NCBI RefSeq assembly: GCF_000427965.1
Contig: NZ_ATZA01000009.1
Coordinates: forward strand, 62,001 to 126,000
DNA length: 64,000 bases
Source of the DNA: Olivibacter sitiensis DSM 17696
GTDB lineage: Bacteria; Bacteroidota; Bacteroidia; Sphingobacteriales; Sphingobacteriaceae
Direction: 5' to 3'
Below are positions 18,747 through 28,278 of this stretch, one piece after another; position 1 is the first letter of the stretch; every line of letters begins with the position of its first letter. A model generated the notes under the pieces. The model was not told the origin of the DNA. It made no database searches and saw nothing but the letters and a program-made list of their open reading frames with translations. The translations under genes were made by a program, and so were the position numbers.

Positions 18747-20018
18747 TTATTTATAGAGTGGAAAATGCCCCATCATTTCAATTACTTCATCGTGAATGAC
18801 GTCCAGTTCATCCAGATTGTCGTGATTGATCAGCGCGCGGTCTATGAACTCTACAATGGTTTGCATCTCTGCCTCTTTCAGCCCCCGCGTAGTGATGGCA
18901 GCAGTACCTAAGCGAATACCAGAGGTTACAAATGGAGACTTGTCGTCAAACGGCACCATGTTTTTATTGATGGTAATACCTGCTTCGCCCAATGCAGCCT
19001 CCGCAGCCTTACCGCTAATACCCTTGTTGCGCAAGTCTATCAGCATGGAATGGTTGTCCGTGCCCCCTGAAATGATTTTGTAGTCTTTAGCCACAAAAGC
19101 ATCGGCCATAGCAGCCGCGTTTTTCTTTACTTGAACGATGTAATCCATATATTCGTCGCTCAAAGCTTCCCCAAAAGCGATCGCCTTGGCAGCAATGATA
19201 TGTTCCAGTGGTCCACCTTGCGTGCCGGGAAATACAGCCATATCCAATAAAGAAGACATCATGCGTATTTCTCCTTTGGGGGTCTTAAGCCCGAAGGGAT
19301 TTTCAAAGTCTTTTCCAAGCAGGATCAGTCCCCCACGTGGGCCGCGCAATGTTTTATGCGTAGTGGTAGTAACGATGTGGCAGTGAGGTAGCGGATCGCT
19401 CAACAAGCCTCTGGCTATTAGGCCGGCAGGATGTGAAATATCGGCCATGACCAAGGCGCCTATCTTGTCTGCAACCTGACGGACAAATGCATAGTCCCAA
19501 TCGCGGGAGTAGGCAGATGCCCCTACGATAATGACCTTGGGTTTCTCACGTAGGGCCGTTTCTTCCAAAGCTTTATAGTCTATTAGACCTGTTTCTTTAT
19601 CTACACCGTAGAAATGCGGTTCATACAATTTGCCAGAAAAGTTGACAGGAGAACCGTGGGTAAGGTGACCGCCATGCGAAAGGTCGAAACCTAAGATTTT
19701 ATCTCCGGGCTTCAGTATGGCTAGCAATACCGCGGCATTGGCCTGTGCGCCGGAGTGTGGCTGCACATTTGCCCATTCTGCATTGAAAAGTTGCTTGGCA
19801 CGATCTATGGCGATCTGCTCTATTTGATCGACAACCTCGCAGCCGCCATAGTAGCGCTTACCGGGCAAGCCCTCTGCGTATTTGTTGGTCAATACGGAGC
19901 CTGCGGCTTCCATTACCTGCTTGCTCACAAAATTCTCTGAAGCAATCAATTCAATGCCTTCTTCCTGGCGTTCCAGTTCTTCTTCGATAAGATCGAATAT
20001 GATGTCGTCTCTTTTCAT
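18747..20018 (-). CDS. glyA: Serine hydroxymethyltransferase
   Basis: A 423-residue cytoplasmic PLP enzyme that converts serine and tetrahydrofolate to glycine and 5,10-methylene-tetrahydrofolate. The PLP-binding lysine is in [15 protein letters not shown] (K222). N-terminal [16 protein letters not shown] and the segment [18 protein letters not shown] are strongly conserved in the family. Length is normal. It appears monocistronic: a candidate promoter at 20055-20086 lies upstream and a terminator follows the stop. Confidence 0.97.
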   Translation of the reverse strand: MKRDDIIFDLIEEELERQEEGIELIASENFVSKQVMEAAGSVLTNKYAEGLPGKRYYGGCEVVDQIEQIAIDRAKQLFNAEWANVQPHSGAQANAAVLLAILKPGDKILGFDLSHGGHLTHGSPVNFSGKLYEPHFYGVDKETGLIDYKALEETALREKPKVIIVGASAYSRDWDYAFVRQVADKIGALVMADISHPAGLIARGLLSDPLPHCHIVTTTTHKTLRGPRGGLILLGKDFENPFGLKTPKGEIRMMSSLLDMAVFPGTQGGPLEHIIAAKAIAFGEALSDEYMDYIVQVKKNAAAMADAFVAKDYKIISGGTDNHSMLIDLRNKGISGKAAEAALGEAGITINKNMVPFDDKSPFVTSGIRLGTAAITTRGLKEAEMQTIVEFIDRALINHDNLDELDVIHDEVIEMMGHFPLYK

Positions 20019-20054
20019 TCTTTATGTATGGCAATCTCTTTTAGAGCGTTGCGG

Positions 20055-20086
20055 CAAACTTAGCTAAATTTGCTTTTATATGCAAT
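20055..20086 (-). promoter_or_regulatory. Candidate Bacteroidota-type promoter of glyA
   Basis: On the minus strand ATTG (20083-20086) is followed after exactly 20 bp by TAAGTTTG (20055-20062), a perfect match to the -7 box TAnnTTTG and three of four bases of the -33 box TTTG. The glyA ATG lies about 37 bp downstream of the -7 box. Confidence 0.55.
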
Positions 20087-20192
20087 GTCTTTGCAGTTGA
20101 TTAGTCATTGGTTGATGGGGCATTTGTTTACTCGTCGTTAGTTGATTAGACATTCGCCTGGAACAGTATAGGCACCAATTAACAGATCAACA
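20086..20192. repeat. GTTGATTAG-type word repeats between glyA and the permease gene
   Basis: Variants of one word occur here on both strands: GTTGATTAGTCATTGGTTGAT, then TTAGTTGATTAGACATT, then in reverse ATCAACAATCAACTA. They are degenerate and closely spaced, with no coding potential. Confidence 0.45.
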
Positions 20193-20197
20193 ATCAA

Positions 20198-21424
20198 CTA
20201 TTCTGCCGATCTTAATTGTTCTACGTTCTTTACGCTGATGCGGGAGGAAATAGCCGACGCAATGCCCGATACTACCACAACCGTAAGAAATACGAGGATA
20301 AAATCGGGCCACCTGAACACAATAGGATAGGCATCGGTCACCATGTTCTCGTCCCCCATTTTTACAAAACCATAACATTGTTGTAGATAGCCGATAAGCA
20401 ATCCCAGTATCAGGCCGACAAGGCAGCCAATTAAGGAGATCATCATGCCCTCTAGAAAGAAGATGCGTCGGATCAAGGGTCGAGAGGCTCCTAAGCTGTT
20501 CAATACGGCCATGTCCTTTTGCTTGTCTATCACCAGCATGGTAAGCGAACCGACGATGTTGAATGCCGCGATGACCAGGACAAAGGACAGTATGAAGAAT
20601 ACGCCCCATTTCTCGGTATTGAGCAGCTTGTAGAGCGCAGGATGTTGCTGCATTCTATTTTTTACGATAAAGGAAGGTCCCATCAACTTGCTTATCTTTT
20701 TCTGTTCGCTGGAGACCGATATGCCTGGCTTCAGATTGATTTCTATGGCAGAGACATCGTCATATTCTCCCAGCATTTCGCGGGCAAAACTGAGCGGGAC
20801 TAGGATGAGATCATCGAATTCCTGGCTTTGGCGTAAAGCTCCGATAGGAGCGATTGACCGTACAATGAACTCGTCTGCCGGATTGATGGCGTTTCGTACC
20901 CCTTTTCTGGGAGAAAAAACTTCTATTTCGGTTAGCCTATTCTTTAAGCTGATCCCCAAGTTGGCATAAACGGCGGCACCTAGTACCGCAAAGTCTGTGC
21001 TGTCTTCATGCAAGGAGAAGCGTCCATCCCATATAAGACTATCATTGGCCATTGCCTCCCCCGCCTCGGGGTCTATGCCCTTCAGCAGGCCAATATATTG
21101 ATAGTCATCGTAGCGCAAGAGCACTTTTTCCTGTAACACTTCCGTATAGGTATTGATGATGGGTGATCTTCTGATCTGTTCTATAGCTGTCGTGTCTACC
21201 TTAAAGACTTTGCCTTTGGCCGGTTCGATGCGCAGTTCCGGTGTGAATGAACTGTACATGCGAAGGATTAGATCCTCCAATCCGTTAAAAGCCGAAAGGA
21301 TGAGGATGAGCGCTGCACTGGATACCAGAATACCCACCATGCTAATGCCGGAAATAACATTGATGGCGTTGACCGATTTCTTGGAGAACAGGTATCTTTT
21401 AGCGATATAGGCAGCGGTGTTCAT
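20198..21424 (-). CDS. FtsX-like ABC permease (LolC/LolE family)
   Basis: A 408-residue inner-membrane protein with the LolC/E layout: a first helix after the motif AKRYLFSKKSVNAINVISGISM, a large periplasmic domain (about 50-265), and three C-terminal helices of the FtsX domain with LGASRPLIRRIFFLEGMMI as the conserved cytoplasmic loop. Members move lipoproteins from inner to outer membrane together with a LolD ATPase. No ATPase gene is adjacent, which is common in Bacteroidota. Function in lipoprotein release is from family knowledge. Confidence 0.85.
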   Translation of the reverse strand: MNTAAYIAKRYLFSKKSVNAINVISGISMVGILVSSAALILILSAFNGLEDLILRMYSSFTPELRIEPAKGKVFKVDTTAIEQIRRSPIINTYTEVLQEKVLLRYDDYQYIGLLKGIDPEAGEAMANDSLIWDGRFSLHEDSTDFAVLGAAVYANLGISLKNRLTEIEVFSPRKGVRNAINPADEFIVRSIAPIGALRQSQEFDDLILVPLSFAREMLGEYDDVSAIEINLKPGISVSSEQKKISKLMGPSFIVKNRMQQHPALYKLLNTEKWGVFFILSFVLVIAAFNIVGSLTMLVIDKQKDMAVLNSLGASRPLIRRIFFLEGMMISLIGCLVGLILGLLIGYLQQCYGFVKMGDENMVTDAYPIVFRWPDFILVFLTVVVVSGIASAISSRISVKNVEQLRSAE

Positions 21425-21526
21425 TAAAAGCCAAAAGTAAAAATTTAAAAGTAAAAAGTACCCTTCTCTGCGACTCTAGGCCCTGCAAAGAGTGACAGCA
21501 GGATGGATGCAGAACAATTTCATCGA

Positions 21527-22165
21527 CTATCCTCTGACAAAGGGGTTGTGCTGTTTCTCAAAGCCTATGGTCGTTTCGGGGCCGTGTCCAGGATATACTA
21601 CCGTGTCTTCGGGCAGCACATAGAGCTTTTTCGAAATGTTTTCCAGCAATTGTTGATGGTTGCCCCCGGGCAAATCCGTACGACCAATGCTCCCCCTGAA
21701 GAGCACGTCTCCTCCTATGAGTATAGCGCTATCGGGCTGGTAAAAACAAAGGTGCGCTGGAGAGTGACCAGGAGCGAAGATGAGCTTTAGGGCCGTATTG
21801 CCAAAACGTACTTCCCCCTCTTCGGGCAAGAAATGTTCCGGTATGGGCGATTGCTCATAACGCAAGCCAAACATGGGGGCACGCACCTGTACATCAGAAA
21901 GCACGGGTGCCTCTCCCTCGTGAAACTGTGGCAACAAGCCATATTGCTCATAAACATATTTATTGCCCAACACATGGTCTACATGGCAATGTGTGTTGAG
22001 CAATAGCGTGGGGGTCAAGCCCTCCTTCTCGATAAATGAGCTTACGGCCCGCTCTTCGGCAGGATTGCTCATGCCCGGATCCACGATAGCGCAAGTATTG
22101 CTATCATCCGTAAGTACATAGGTGTTCTCCTGAAAGGGATTGTTTGGAAATACGTGTACTTTCAT
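21527..22165 (-). CDS. MBL-fold metallo-hydrolase (glyoxalase II-like)
   Basis: About 212 residues from the ATG at 22165 (MKVHVFPNNPFQENTYV). It shows the zinc-binding THCHVDH motif, then APGHSPAHLCF, the bridging Asp in ILIGGDVLFRGSIGRTDL, and the late His in VYPGHGPETT. This combination is typical of glyoxalase II-like hydrolases acting on thioesters such as lactoylglutathione or related compounds; the substrate is not known. An in-frame ATG eight codons upstream (22189) is possible but adds only basic residues. The gap to the permease gene holds a short run of AAAAGTAAAA words and no signal. Confidence 0.88.
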   Translation of the reverse strand: MKVHVFPNNPFQENTYVLTDDSNTCAIVDPGMSNPAEERAVSSFIEKEGLTPTLLLNTHCHVDHVLGNKYVYEQYGLLPQFHEGEAPVLSDVQVRAPMFGLRYEQSPIPEHFLPEEGEVRFGNTALKLIFAPGHSPAHLCFYQPDSAILIGGDVLFRGSIGRTDLPGGNHQQLLENISKKLYVLPEDTVVYPGHGPETTIGFEKQHNPFVRG

Positions 22166-22244
22166 TATCTTCGGTTTTTTGGGTATCAAGTATCAAGATT
22201 GGCTTTCTAGCTTGTTAAGCCGCCCCGAGCGCTCGGAGTCTTTT

Positions 22245-22279
22245 AATCTCATATCTCACGTCTCATATCTCACATCTTA
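22245..22279. repeat. TCTCATATCTCAC word repeat
   Basis: A run of degenerate words (ATCTCATATCTCACG, TCTCATATCTCACATC) in the gap downstream of the TetR gene. In reverse complement it matches the style of the run at 13551-13592. A nearby loopless palindrome CCGAGCGCTCGG (22225-22236) and the doubled word TATCAAGTATCAAG (about 22184-22197) make this gap dense in repeats. Confidence 0.5.
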
Positions 22280-22282
22280 GTA

Positions 22283-22858
22283 CTAACTCACCGTAGCTTT
22301 CACCAAATAAGGTAGTATTTCCTTTTGGAATGATACGAAATATTTCCGCACGTCTGCCACGCTGACCGCCGTAAAGGCAAAGGAGAACACAATGCTTTTG
22401 CTAGATTTGATCAGAAATGAAAGGTTCTCACGTGGAAGATTGGGGTCTATTACCGTGCTTTCATTGAAAGCATTGATGAGTAGGTTTTCCAAGTCGTCAG
22501 ATAATATCTTGAGGTACTCTTGCGCATTGGCCGACTCGCGGATAAAGTCCCAACCGATAAATTCATTGCAAATGGTATAGGTAAGCCTGCTTACCCGCAG
22601 TATCAGTTCGCTCAGGTAGCTTCCTTGGTCGGTTTCCTTTTTGGAGTTATGAATGAGCTCGTCCACGCCTTGTTGTACATATTCCATCAAGATAGCATGT
22701 AGTATGGTTTCCTTGCTCTCGAAATACTTGTATATGGTGGCCTTGGCTATCTTGGCTTTTTTGGCTATTTCGTTGACACTGGTTTTATTGTAGCCATAGC
22801 GCCTGAACAGTTCTCTCGAAGCCCGCTTTATACTTTCTTTTATTTTCTCTGCTTCCAT
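22283..22858 (-). CDS. TetR/AcrR-family transcriptional regulator
   Basis: About 191 residues. The N-terminal 50 residues hold the TetR helix-turn-helix (TSVNEIAKKAKIAKATIYKYF, about 26-46), followed by a helical ligand/dimer domain. The ATG at 22858 is preferred over the TTG one codon earlier. It starts three bases after the stop of the small lipoprotein gene, so the two are probably co-transcribed. Its target and inducer are unknown; no efflux pump is adjacent. Confidence 0.9.
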   Translation of the reverse strand: MEAEKIKESIKRASRELFRRYGYNKTSVNEIAKKAKIAKATIYKYFESKETILHAILMEYVQQGVDELIHNSKKETDQGSYLSELILRVSRLTYTICNEFIGWDFIRESANAQEYLKILSDDLENLLINAFNESTVIDPNLPRENLSFLIKSSKSIVFSFAFTAVSVADVRKYFVSFQKEILPYLVKATVS

Positions 22859-22861
22859 CAA

Positions 22862-23281
22862 TTAATTACTTATTAGCACACCATTTTGTTGGTAAGATAC
22901 ACTATATTCCCTTAAGGGGCACTCCGCTACACTCGCAGGGGCTCCGTTGGTCAAGACATACCTTGCTTGCGAGCAGGGATCAATGGCGGTTTGGCCGCCT
23001 TCCTCCACGTTTACTCTACATCCTTGCTCTGGATTGACGGTGCTTCTTCTGTCATAAGCTCTGATGCCATTGGCCGTATGAACGATGATAAGCCCACTTA
23101 CGCCTCCTTGTTCGGTCTCTGCGTAGCCTCCAGGCACACTCAAACTTCCATACTGGGTGTAGCTAGCGATATATTGGAAAGGCACGGTTTGGAATACCTG
23201 ACATCCGCCCTTTCTGCACGAACTGGAAGCCAATAGTAGCAGGCTGGCAGCGATAGCGATTACGTATTTGGCAAAGGGCAT
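22862..23281 (-). CDS. Small putative lipoprotein of unknown function
   Basis: 139 residues. The N-terminus is a hydrophobic signal (YVIAIAASLLLLASSSC) with a possible lipidated C22, followed by RKGGC. The mature part holds several cysteines and short polar segments with no family I recognise. It sits between pheS (12 bp upstream) and the TetR gene (immediately downstream), so it is probably in the same transcript. A signal plus cysteine-rich short mature domain suggests periplasmic or membrane-anchored location. Confidence 0.7.
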   Translation of the reverse strand: MPFAKYVIAIAASLLLLASSSCRKGGCQVFQTVPFQYIASYTQYGSLSVPGGYAETEQGGVSGLIIVHTANGIRAYDRRSTVNPEQGCRVNVEEGGQTAIDPCSQARYVLTNGAPASVAECPLREYSVSYQQNGVLISN

Positions 23282-23292
23282 GTGTCTTTAAT

Positions 23293-24342
23293 TTATAAGA
23301 GCTCCGTGTGAAACTGGTTGAGGAAACGGACGTCGTTCTCCGAGAACAATCTCAAGTCCTTAATCTCATACTTTAAGTTCGTAATCCGCTCTATCCCCAT
23401 GCCAAAGGCAAATCCTGTATATTTCTTGCTGTCTATGCCGCTGTTTTCAAGCACATTGGGGTCTACCATGCCGCAGCCCAATATTTCTACCCATCCACTT
23501 CCCTTGCACATATTACATCCCGCTCCCTTGCATATGGTGCATGAGATGTCCATCTCTGCCGAAGGTTCCGTAAAGGGGAAATAGGAAGGACGAAAACGCA
23601 CCTTGGTTCCTTCTCCGTACAACTCCTGAACAAAATGGTAAAGAGTTTGTTTGAGGTCCGCAAAAGAGACTCCTTCATCGATGTACAGCCCTTCTACCTG
23701 ATGGAAAAAACAGTGAGCTCGAGCCGATATGGCCTCATTGCGGTACACCCTGCCAGGCATGATAGCACGGAAAGGCGGTTTGCCCGATTCCATCATGCGC
23801 ACCTGTACCGAAGAGGTATGCGTACGCAAGGCAATGTCATTGCCTTCTTGTTTCTTAATGAAAAAGGTATCTTGCATATCACGGGCGGGATGCTCGGCCG
23901 GGAAGTTGAGGGCCGTGAAATTGTGCCAATCATCTTCTATCTCTGGCCCTTCGGCCACCGTAAATCCAAGTTTCTTGAAGATTTCAACGATTTCCTTGCG
24001 TACCAAAGAAAGGGGATGCCTAGATCCTATCTCAACACCGCTGCCCGGCAAGCTGAGATCCTGAATTTTAGACGTGTTTTTCTTGTCTTGATCTGTAGTG
24101 CCAAGAGCTTCTTTCTTTTCGTTATATGCCTGCTCCACTCTTTGCTTGAACTCGTTCAGTACTTTCCCGAGCGCGCGTTTTTCCTCACTGCTTACAGACT
24201 TAAATTCGTCAAATAGGTTTTTTAGTACACCCTTGGATACGAGAAACTTCAGCCGGAATTCCTCCACTTTTTCGGCGTTTTCAGGATTCCAATGCTTTAA
24301 TTCTTCGGTATATTGATTGATTTTGTCTAAAATGCTTGCCAT
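23293..24342 (-). CDS. pheS: Phenylalanyl-tRNA synthetase alpha subunit
   Basis: A 349-residue cytoplasmic enzyme, the catalytic alpha chain that charges tRNA-Phe together with PheT. Order: N-terminal coiled-coil (1-100), then class II motifs, including HPLSLVRKEIVEIFKKLGF, the motif 2 region (FRAIMPGRVYRNEAISARAH), and the motif 3 region GFAFGMGIERI. A four-cysteine segment CTICKGAGCNMCKGSGW lies between, as in other Bacteroidota PheS. pheT is not adjacent, which is usual in this phylum. Confidence 0.97.
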   Translation of the reverse strand: MASILDKINQYTEELKHWNPENAEKVEEFRLKFLVSKGVLKNLFDEFKSVSSEEKRALGKVLNEFKQRVEQAYNEKKEALGTTDQDKKNTSKIQDLSLPGSGVEIGSRHPLSLVRKEIVEIFKKLGFTVAEGPEIEDDWHNFTALNFPAEHPARDMQDTFFIKKQEGNDIALRTHTSSVQVRMMESGKPPFRAIMPGRVYRNEAISARAHCFFHQVEGLYIDEGVSFADLKQTLYHFVQELYGEGTKVRFRPSYFPFTEPSAEMDISCTICKGAGCNMCKGSGWVEILGCGMVDPNVLENSGIDSKKYTGFAFGMGIERITNLKYEIKDLRLFSENDVRFLNQFHTELL

Positions 24343-24404
24343 AATGATACCTTTTCACTTTCAAAATCTGCTTCTAATGTGGTTTTAACACAGATATTGA
24401 ACCG

Positions 24405-24412
24405 CAAAGGTA
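24405..24412 (-). promoter_or_regulatory. Candidate -7 box of the pheS promoter
   Basis: The minus strand reads TACCTTTG, a perfect match to TAnnTTTG, about 60 bp before the pheS ATG. No good TTTG box was found at the usual 19-21 bp spacing, so the assignment is tentative. The rest of the 24343-24615 gap shows no gene. Confidence 0.4.
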
Positions 24413-24615
24413 AAAAAAGAAAAGATAAAAACGGGACTTTTGGGCAAAAACGAAGTACTTATATTTCCTTTCGCCAAGTTATAGTATATAGACAAGAAGA
24501 AGTGACATTGCAATCGACTGTTGGCGTCCAACAATTGGTACTTCTTTCCATCGCCTAAGCTTTTTTTTGAAAATTAAAAACGGGATAATAAAAGAAGCCA
24601 GTAAATTAAAAGCAT

Positions 24616-24655
24616 AAAACCGAGGGACGGATTGTGTGATCCGTCCCTCGGTTTT
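24616..24655 (-). terminator. Rho-independent terminator after the S9 peptidase gene
   Basis: A perfect 17-bp inverted repeat with arms at 24616-24632 and 24639-24655 around a six-base loop (TGTGTG). It begins three bases beyond the peptidase stop on the minus strand and ends in a short T run. Confidence 0.85.
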
Positions 24656-24657
24656 TG

Positions 24658-27495
24658 TTAAAAAGCCCTTTCTTCCAGGTGTTTTTCCATATCCAGTCGG
24701 TCAATACCTTTCGTCCACCAGTCTGGCGCAGGCTTGCCTTTAAGAAAATGGTCGAAATATTCCATCATGCGCACGCTGTAGTCCTTTCTGTTTGGCAATT
24801 GTGCCAAACCATGGTTTTCCCCATTATAGGTGATCATCACCACGGGTTTTTTCAGGCGACGCAGTCCGTTATAATATTCTATACCTTGTGTGAAGTCTAC
24901 TGCCCCGTCCTTGTCATTATGGAGAAGCAATAAAGGTGTTTGCACGTTCTTGATATAGTAAATGGGCGAGTTTCTGGTGAAGGCCTCCCAGTTATCCCAG
25001 TAGCCAGGGGTGAGACGACCTTGGCTAGCCTCGAATATGGCTTGGTTGGTGCCGCCGGAATTCCAGTAAATGAGGCTGTACATGCTGATCATGTTGGTCA
25101 ATGGCGCACCTGCGGCGGCGGCCTTGAAGATGTTGGTCTGCGTGATCAGAAAAGAAGTTTGGTAACCTCCCCATGAATGGCCGTGTATGGCCACATTGTC
25201 CTTATCTACTATGCCCGTGGCTACGGCTGCTTCTACGGCAGGTACCACACAGGCTACGGCAGACATGCCGGGGTCGTTCAGCTTATAAGCAATGTCGGGC
25301 ATCAATACTGCGTAGCCATTGCTGGTGTACAGGCTGCGGTTGAAACCGGTTCTGGAAAAGTCGGGCATGGCATAACCGTTGAGTCCATCGGTGAGCCGCT
25401 CGTAGATATAGGTGATGGTGGGATAGCTTTTGCCTTCCTGATAATCGGCAGGTAGATATATAGCCGCTTGCAGCGAATCTCCATTGGCACTTACGTAATC
25501 TATCAGCTTCACGCCGGCAGACCATGCGTATTTATCTTGGTCAGGAGTATTATGGCTTAGCTGGTTGGCAGCGGCCAAGGTTTTTTCCTTACTGGCAAAA
25601 AAGTCCGGGGCCTGTACGGCATTCTGCTTACTGAAAATGAAGGTCTGGGCGTTCTTAGCCTTTTCGAGATTGCCGTATAGGTTATCGTCCTCAAATAGCA
25701 GTTGTAAAGACCGTTTGCCCGCAGGCAAAAGTGCGATGCCGTCCCTTTTATCGCGCGAGTTGAACACGTTGAAATATTGGTCTTTGCTCAGGTCTATGCC
25801 CTTTTCGTTCTCATAAAGGCTATACCTTTGTTGTACGGTTTGCTTGGTGCCTCCGAAATTGGCAGTAAGCTTCTCATATTTCTTTCCATCGGCAGGGATG
25901 AGGTAGAGGTCGTTGTTATCGGCTATAAATACGTATTTGGAATCACTGCTCCAGCCAAAATTGGTAGTGGGGTAGTGGGGGAGGTTATGGTCATCCAGTA
26001 TATTCACAAATAGACTGGGGATACTTTTCGTCAAAGGAATGATTTCGCCAGACCCTAGGTCCAGTGCATAGTAATTGCTGTCGCGGTAAAATGTGGTTTT
26101 TTTGCCGTCTGGAGAGGGTATAATCCTGCCTATCATGGGGAAATGCTCAAATTGCAGCTTCCTGTTTCCCGTTTGCAGGTTATAGATATAGACGTCGGCA
26201 AAGCGCTGTCCATCCAGATTGGACATCAGCTCATAGGCAGCATCGTCATAACCGATGGCAAACAGCTGCTTGGGGGCAATGGTTACATTGCGTACATTGC
26301 TGTCTGCCCATTGCGTGAATCGTTTATCATCTACGGAATAGCTGCTCAGGTAGCTGAAGTTCTTGTCGCGCATTTCCTGTGTCTTCTGGGCAGATTGTAG
26401 CCTCTTGTCCTGCCAGTTCCAGATAATCATGTCTGGCTTTTCGATATCGTCCTTTTTGCTGGTAGGTTTCGCCTTCGCGGCCAGCTCTTGTTGTTTGCTG
26501 CTATCTTGATTAGTGGTGTCTTTTTTTGCTTTCGATTTTTCAACGGCCTCTATCTTGTTGATGCCAAAAAAGAGCTGCCGTAGATCATCCGACCAAAAGG
26601 GCTTCATATGGCTGCTGATGGCCATGCCCTTGGTGATGGAGCTGTCGGCAATGCCTTGGTATTGTACGAGCTTGGTCTGCCCTTTTGGGAGTAAGCTAAC
26701 ACCAAGGACTGTATGGAGTTCTTCTTTATAGAGCGGGCTTTTGCTGGCCTTTAAGAGAGCAAAGGCCGTTCCTTCCTCATTCCAGTTGATGGATTTGTAG
26801 GCCGCCGTGTCGTTGTCGAGGGCCGTCGTTGTTCCGCTGGCGAGATTTCTCAGGTATATGCCATTGCCGTTCCGTCCCGCGGCATCGATGCAATAGGCCA
26901 ATTGGTCGCCGGCCTTATTGAAGGCAAACTCGGACACGCTCCCCAATGGAAAGCTCTTTTGCGTGGCCAGTTCATAGAGTATGGCGTCGCTGCCCTTGGG
27001 AGCGTCTTTGCCTTTGGGGGATCCTTCCGCAGCGTCAAACTGGATTAAGAGCCACGCCGGAGAGTCGCCGGAAAAGGACAAGCTTTTCACCTTATCGAAG
27101 TTTCTTTTGCTCGTGTCGCTTAGTTTTACGAGCGTTAGTTTGTTGGATAGCGTTTTGTTGCTTTTCTTGGCAGCCTTGGCCTCCGCTTCCTTGGGTGAGA
27201 CAAGAAAGGCCATAAATTGGCCGTCGGCAGAAAAATGAGCTTCTGTAGACTTTGCTCCTATAGGAAACTGGTATTTTGTTGTGTCTTCCGTGTACCGGAG
27301 CGTGAGCCAGAGGTCACCTTCGGTAGGACCGGCGCTCCAGGCAAGCCATTTGCCATCTGGCGATAGTGTCTGCGTATAAGGGCGTATAGATTGCCATTTG
27401 GAGACGGATTTCCAGTCTAGAGCTGGCTTTTCCTGTGCTGTTCCCTGAAATGAATAGGATAGGAGAAACAGCGCGATGAGTAGGTGTCGTATCAT
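24658..27495 (-). CDS. Secreted S9-family prolyl oligopeptidase-like peptidase
   Basis: About 945 residues from the ATG at 27495 (MIRHLLIALFLLSYSF), with a signal peptide ending near GTAQ. A long N-terminal beta-propeller region precedes a C-terminal alpha/beta-hydrolase domain with the nucleophile elbow HGHSWGGYQ (S774), the acid in LLLHNDKDGAVDF, and the His in NGENHGL. These three make a complete catalytic triad. The protein is presumably periplasmic and cleaves short peptides; the exact subfamily is uncertain. A Lys/Ser/Gln-rich insert at about residues 320-350 is low complexity. An earlier ATG at 27525 would add ten residues before the signal. Confidence 0.9.
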   Translation of the reverse strand: MIRHLLIALFLLSYSFQGTAQEKPALDWKSVSKWQSIRPYTQTLSPDGKWLAWSAGPTEGDLWLTLRYTEDTTKYQFPIGAKSTEAHFSADGQFMAFLVSPKEAEAKAAKKSNKTLSNKLTLVKLSDTSKRNFDKVKSLSFSGDSPAWLLIQFDAAEGSPKGKDAPKGSDAILYELATQKSFPLGSVSEFAFNKAGDQLAYCIDAAGRNGNGIYLRNLASGTTTALDNDTAAYKSINWNEEGTAFALLKASKSPLYKEELHTVLGVSLLPKGQTKLVQYQGIADSSITKGMAISSHMKPFWSDDLRQLFFGINKIEAVEKSKAKKDTTNQDSSKQQELAAKAKPTSKKDDIEKPDMIIWNWQDKRLQSAQKTQEMRDKNFSYLSSYSVDDKRFTQWADSNVRNVTIAPKQLFAIGYDDAAYELMSNLDGQRFADVYIYNLQTGNRKLQFEHFPMIGRIIPSPDGKKTTFYRDSNYYALDLGSGEIIPLTKSIPSLFVNILDDHNLPHYPTTNFGWSSDSKYVFIADNNDLYLIPADGKKYEKLTANFGGTKQTVQQRYSLYENEKGIDLSKDQYFNVFNSRDKRDGIALLPAGKRSLQLLFEDDNLYGNLEKAKNAQTFIFSKQNAVQAPDFFASKEKTLAAANQLSHNTPDQDKYAWSAGVKLIDYVSANGDSLQAAIYLPADYQEGKSYPTITYIYERLTDGLNGYAMPDFSRTGFNRSLYTSNGYAVLMPDIAYKLNDPGMSAVACVVPAVEAAVATGIVDKDNVAIHGHSWGGYQTSFLITQTNIFKAAAAGAPLTNMISMYSLIYWNSGGTNQAIFEASQGRLTPGYWDNWEAFTRNSPIYYIKNVQTPLLLLHNDKDGAVDFTQGIEYYNGLRRLKKPVVMITYNGENHGLAQLPNRKDYSVRMMEYFDHFLKGKPAPDWWTKGIDRLDMEKHLEERAF

Positions 27496-27555
27496 GAATG
27501 TTGATATATAGAAATAAACGCCCATAAAGTTAGCGTTTATTTCTATTAACAGGAC

Positions 27556-28122
27556 TTATTCCCCGAACTTCTTTTTCAATCGCCTCAAATTGAAAGCTAA
27601 GACCAGGTGAAAGATTCCGGAAACCATAAAGGCGGCCGAAGTCCAGAAAATGATGGTGGCAACGCCAATAACAGGGTTGAAGATCATCGCAAGCCCAAGC
27701 AGAATGGTCAAAACGCCGCCAAAAACAAGCCATCCCCATCCCGAAAGGCCGAAGTCTTTCTCTTCGAGGCCGTGGCTGATCAGGGAAATGCCCGCCATCA
27801 GCACATAGAATCCGACAATAAATGGAAGAACTTGCATAGAAATAACGGGATAGCTCAGCAAAATTAATCCTAAGATAATGTCGAGTATACCTGCCACCAG
27901 CGTCCATCCCCAGCTAGGAATATTGTTGCTGTTGCCGATGGCGAAGGAAACGCGCAGGATGCCATTGATAAATATAAAACTTCCGAAGAAGACCGCCAAA
28001 CCCAGGTAGCTGGCTACAGGGTTGGATAAGGTGTAAAAACTGGCAAGGAGCAATAGGATGCCAATAACGAGAAAAAGCCACCAGTTGCTGACGTCTTTTT
28101 TGAGGGTCTTGATGATTCCCAT
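27556..28122 (-). CDS. HdeD-family / DUF308 membrane protein
   Basis: 188 residues with six predicted helices in three hairpin repeats (for example WWLFLVIGILLLLASFY and GWLVFGGVLTILLGLAM), the layout of HdeD-like proteins. E. coli HdeD contributes to acid resistance, but function in Bacteroidota is not known. It diverges from the serine hydrolase gene across a 156-bp region containing an inverted repeat. Confidence 0.85.
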   Translation of the reverse strand: MGIIKTLKKDVSNWWLFLVIGILLLLASFYTLSNPVASYLGLAVFFGSFIFINGILRVSFAIGNSNNIPSWGWTLVAGILDIILGLILLSYPVISMQVLPFIVGFYVLMAGISLISHGLEEKDFGLSGWGWLVFGGVLTILLGLAMIFNPVIGVATIIFWTSAAFMVSGIFHLVLAFNLRRLKKKFGE

Positions 28123-28140
28123 GATTTAATTTTTTTGATT

Positions 28141-28158
28141 TTCTTTCTAAAGAAAGAA
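28141..28158. promoter_or_regulatory. Inverted repeat in the HdeD / serine hydrolase divergent region
   Basis: TTCTTTC-TAAA-GAAAGAA, a perfect seven-base dyad 18 bp upstream of the HdeD-like start. It may be an operator; alternatively it is a chance A/T-rich dyad. Confidence 0.35.
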
Positions 28159-28244
28159 TGGAACCAAAATGTTTTTTGAAGAGTTATTTATTTTATTTTT
28201 TCATTCTTTTGGTCTTTTTGTTCGTGAAGGGTCGTGTCTGGTTG

Positions 28245-28252
28245 TATATTTG
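28245..28252 (+). promoter_or_regulatory. Candidate -7 box for the serine hydrolase gene
   Basis: TATATTTG matches TAnnTTTG exactly, 27 bp before the start. The upstream TTTG at 28217-28220 is 24 bp away, slightly too far; TTCG at 28221-28224 gives the usual 20-bp spacing with one mismatch. Confidence 0.45.
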
Positions 28253-28278
28253 TTTTCAATTTTTCAAAAATAATCTTC

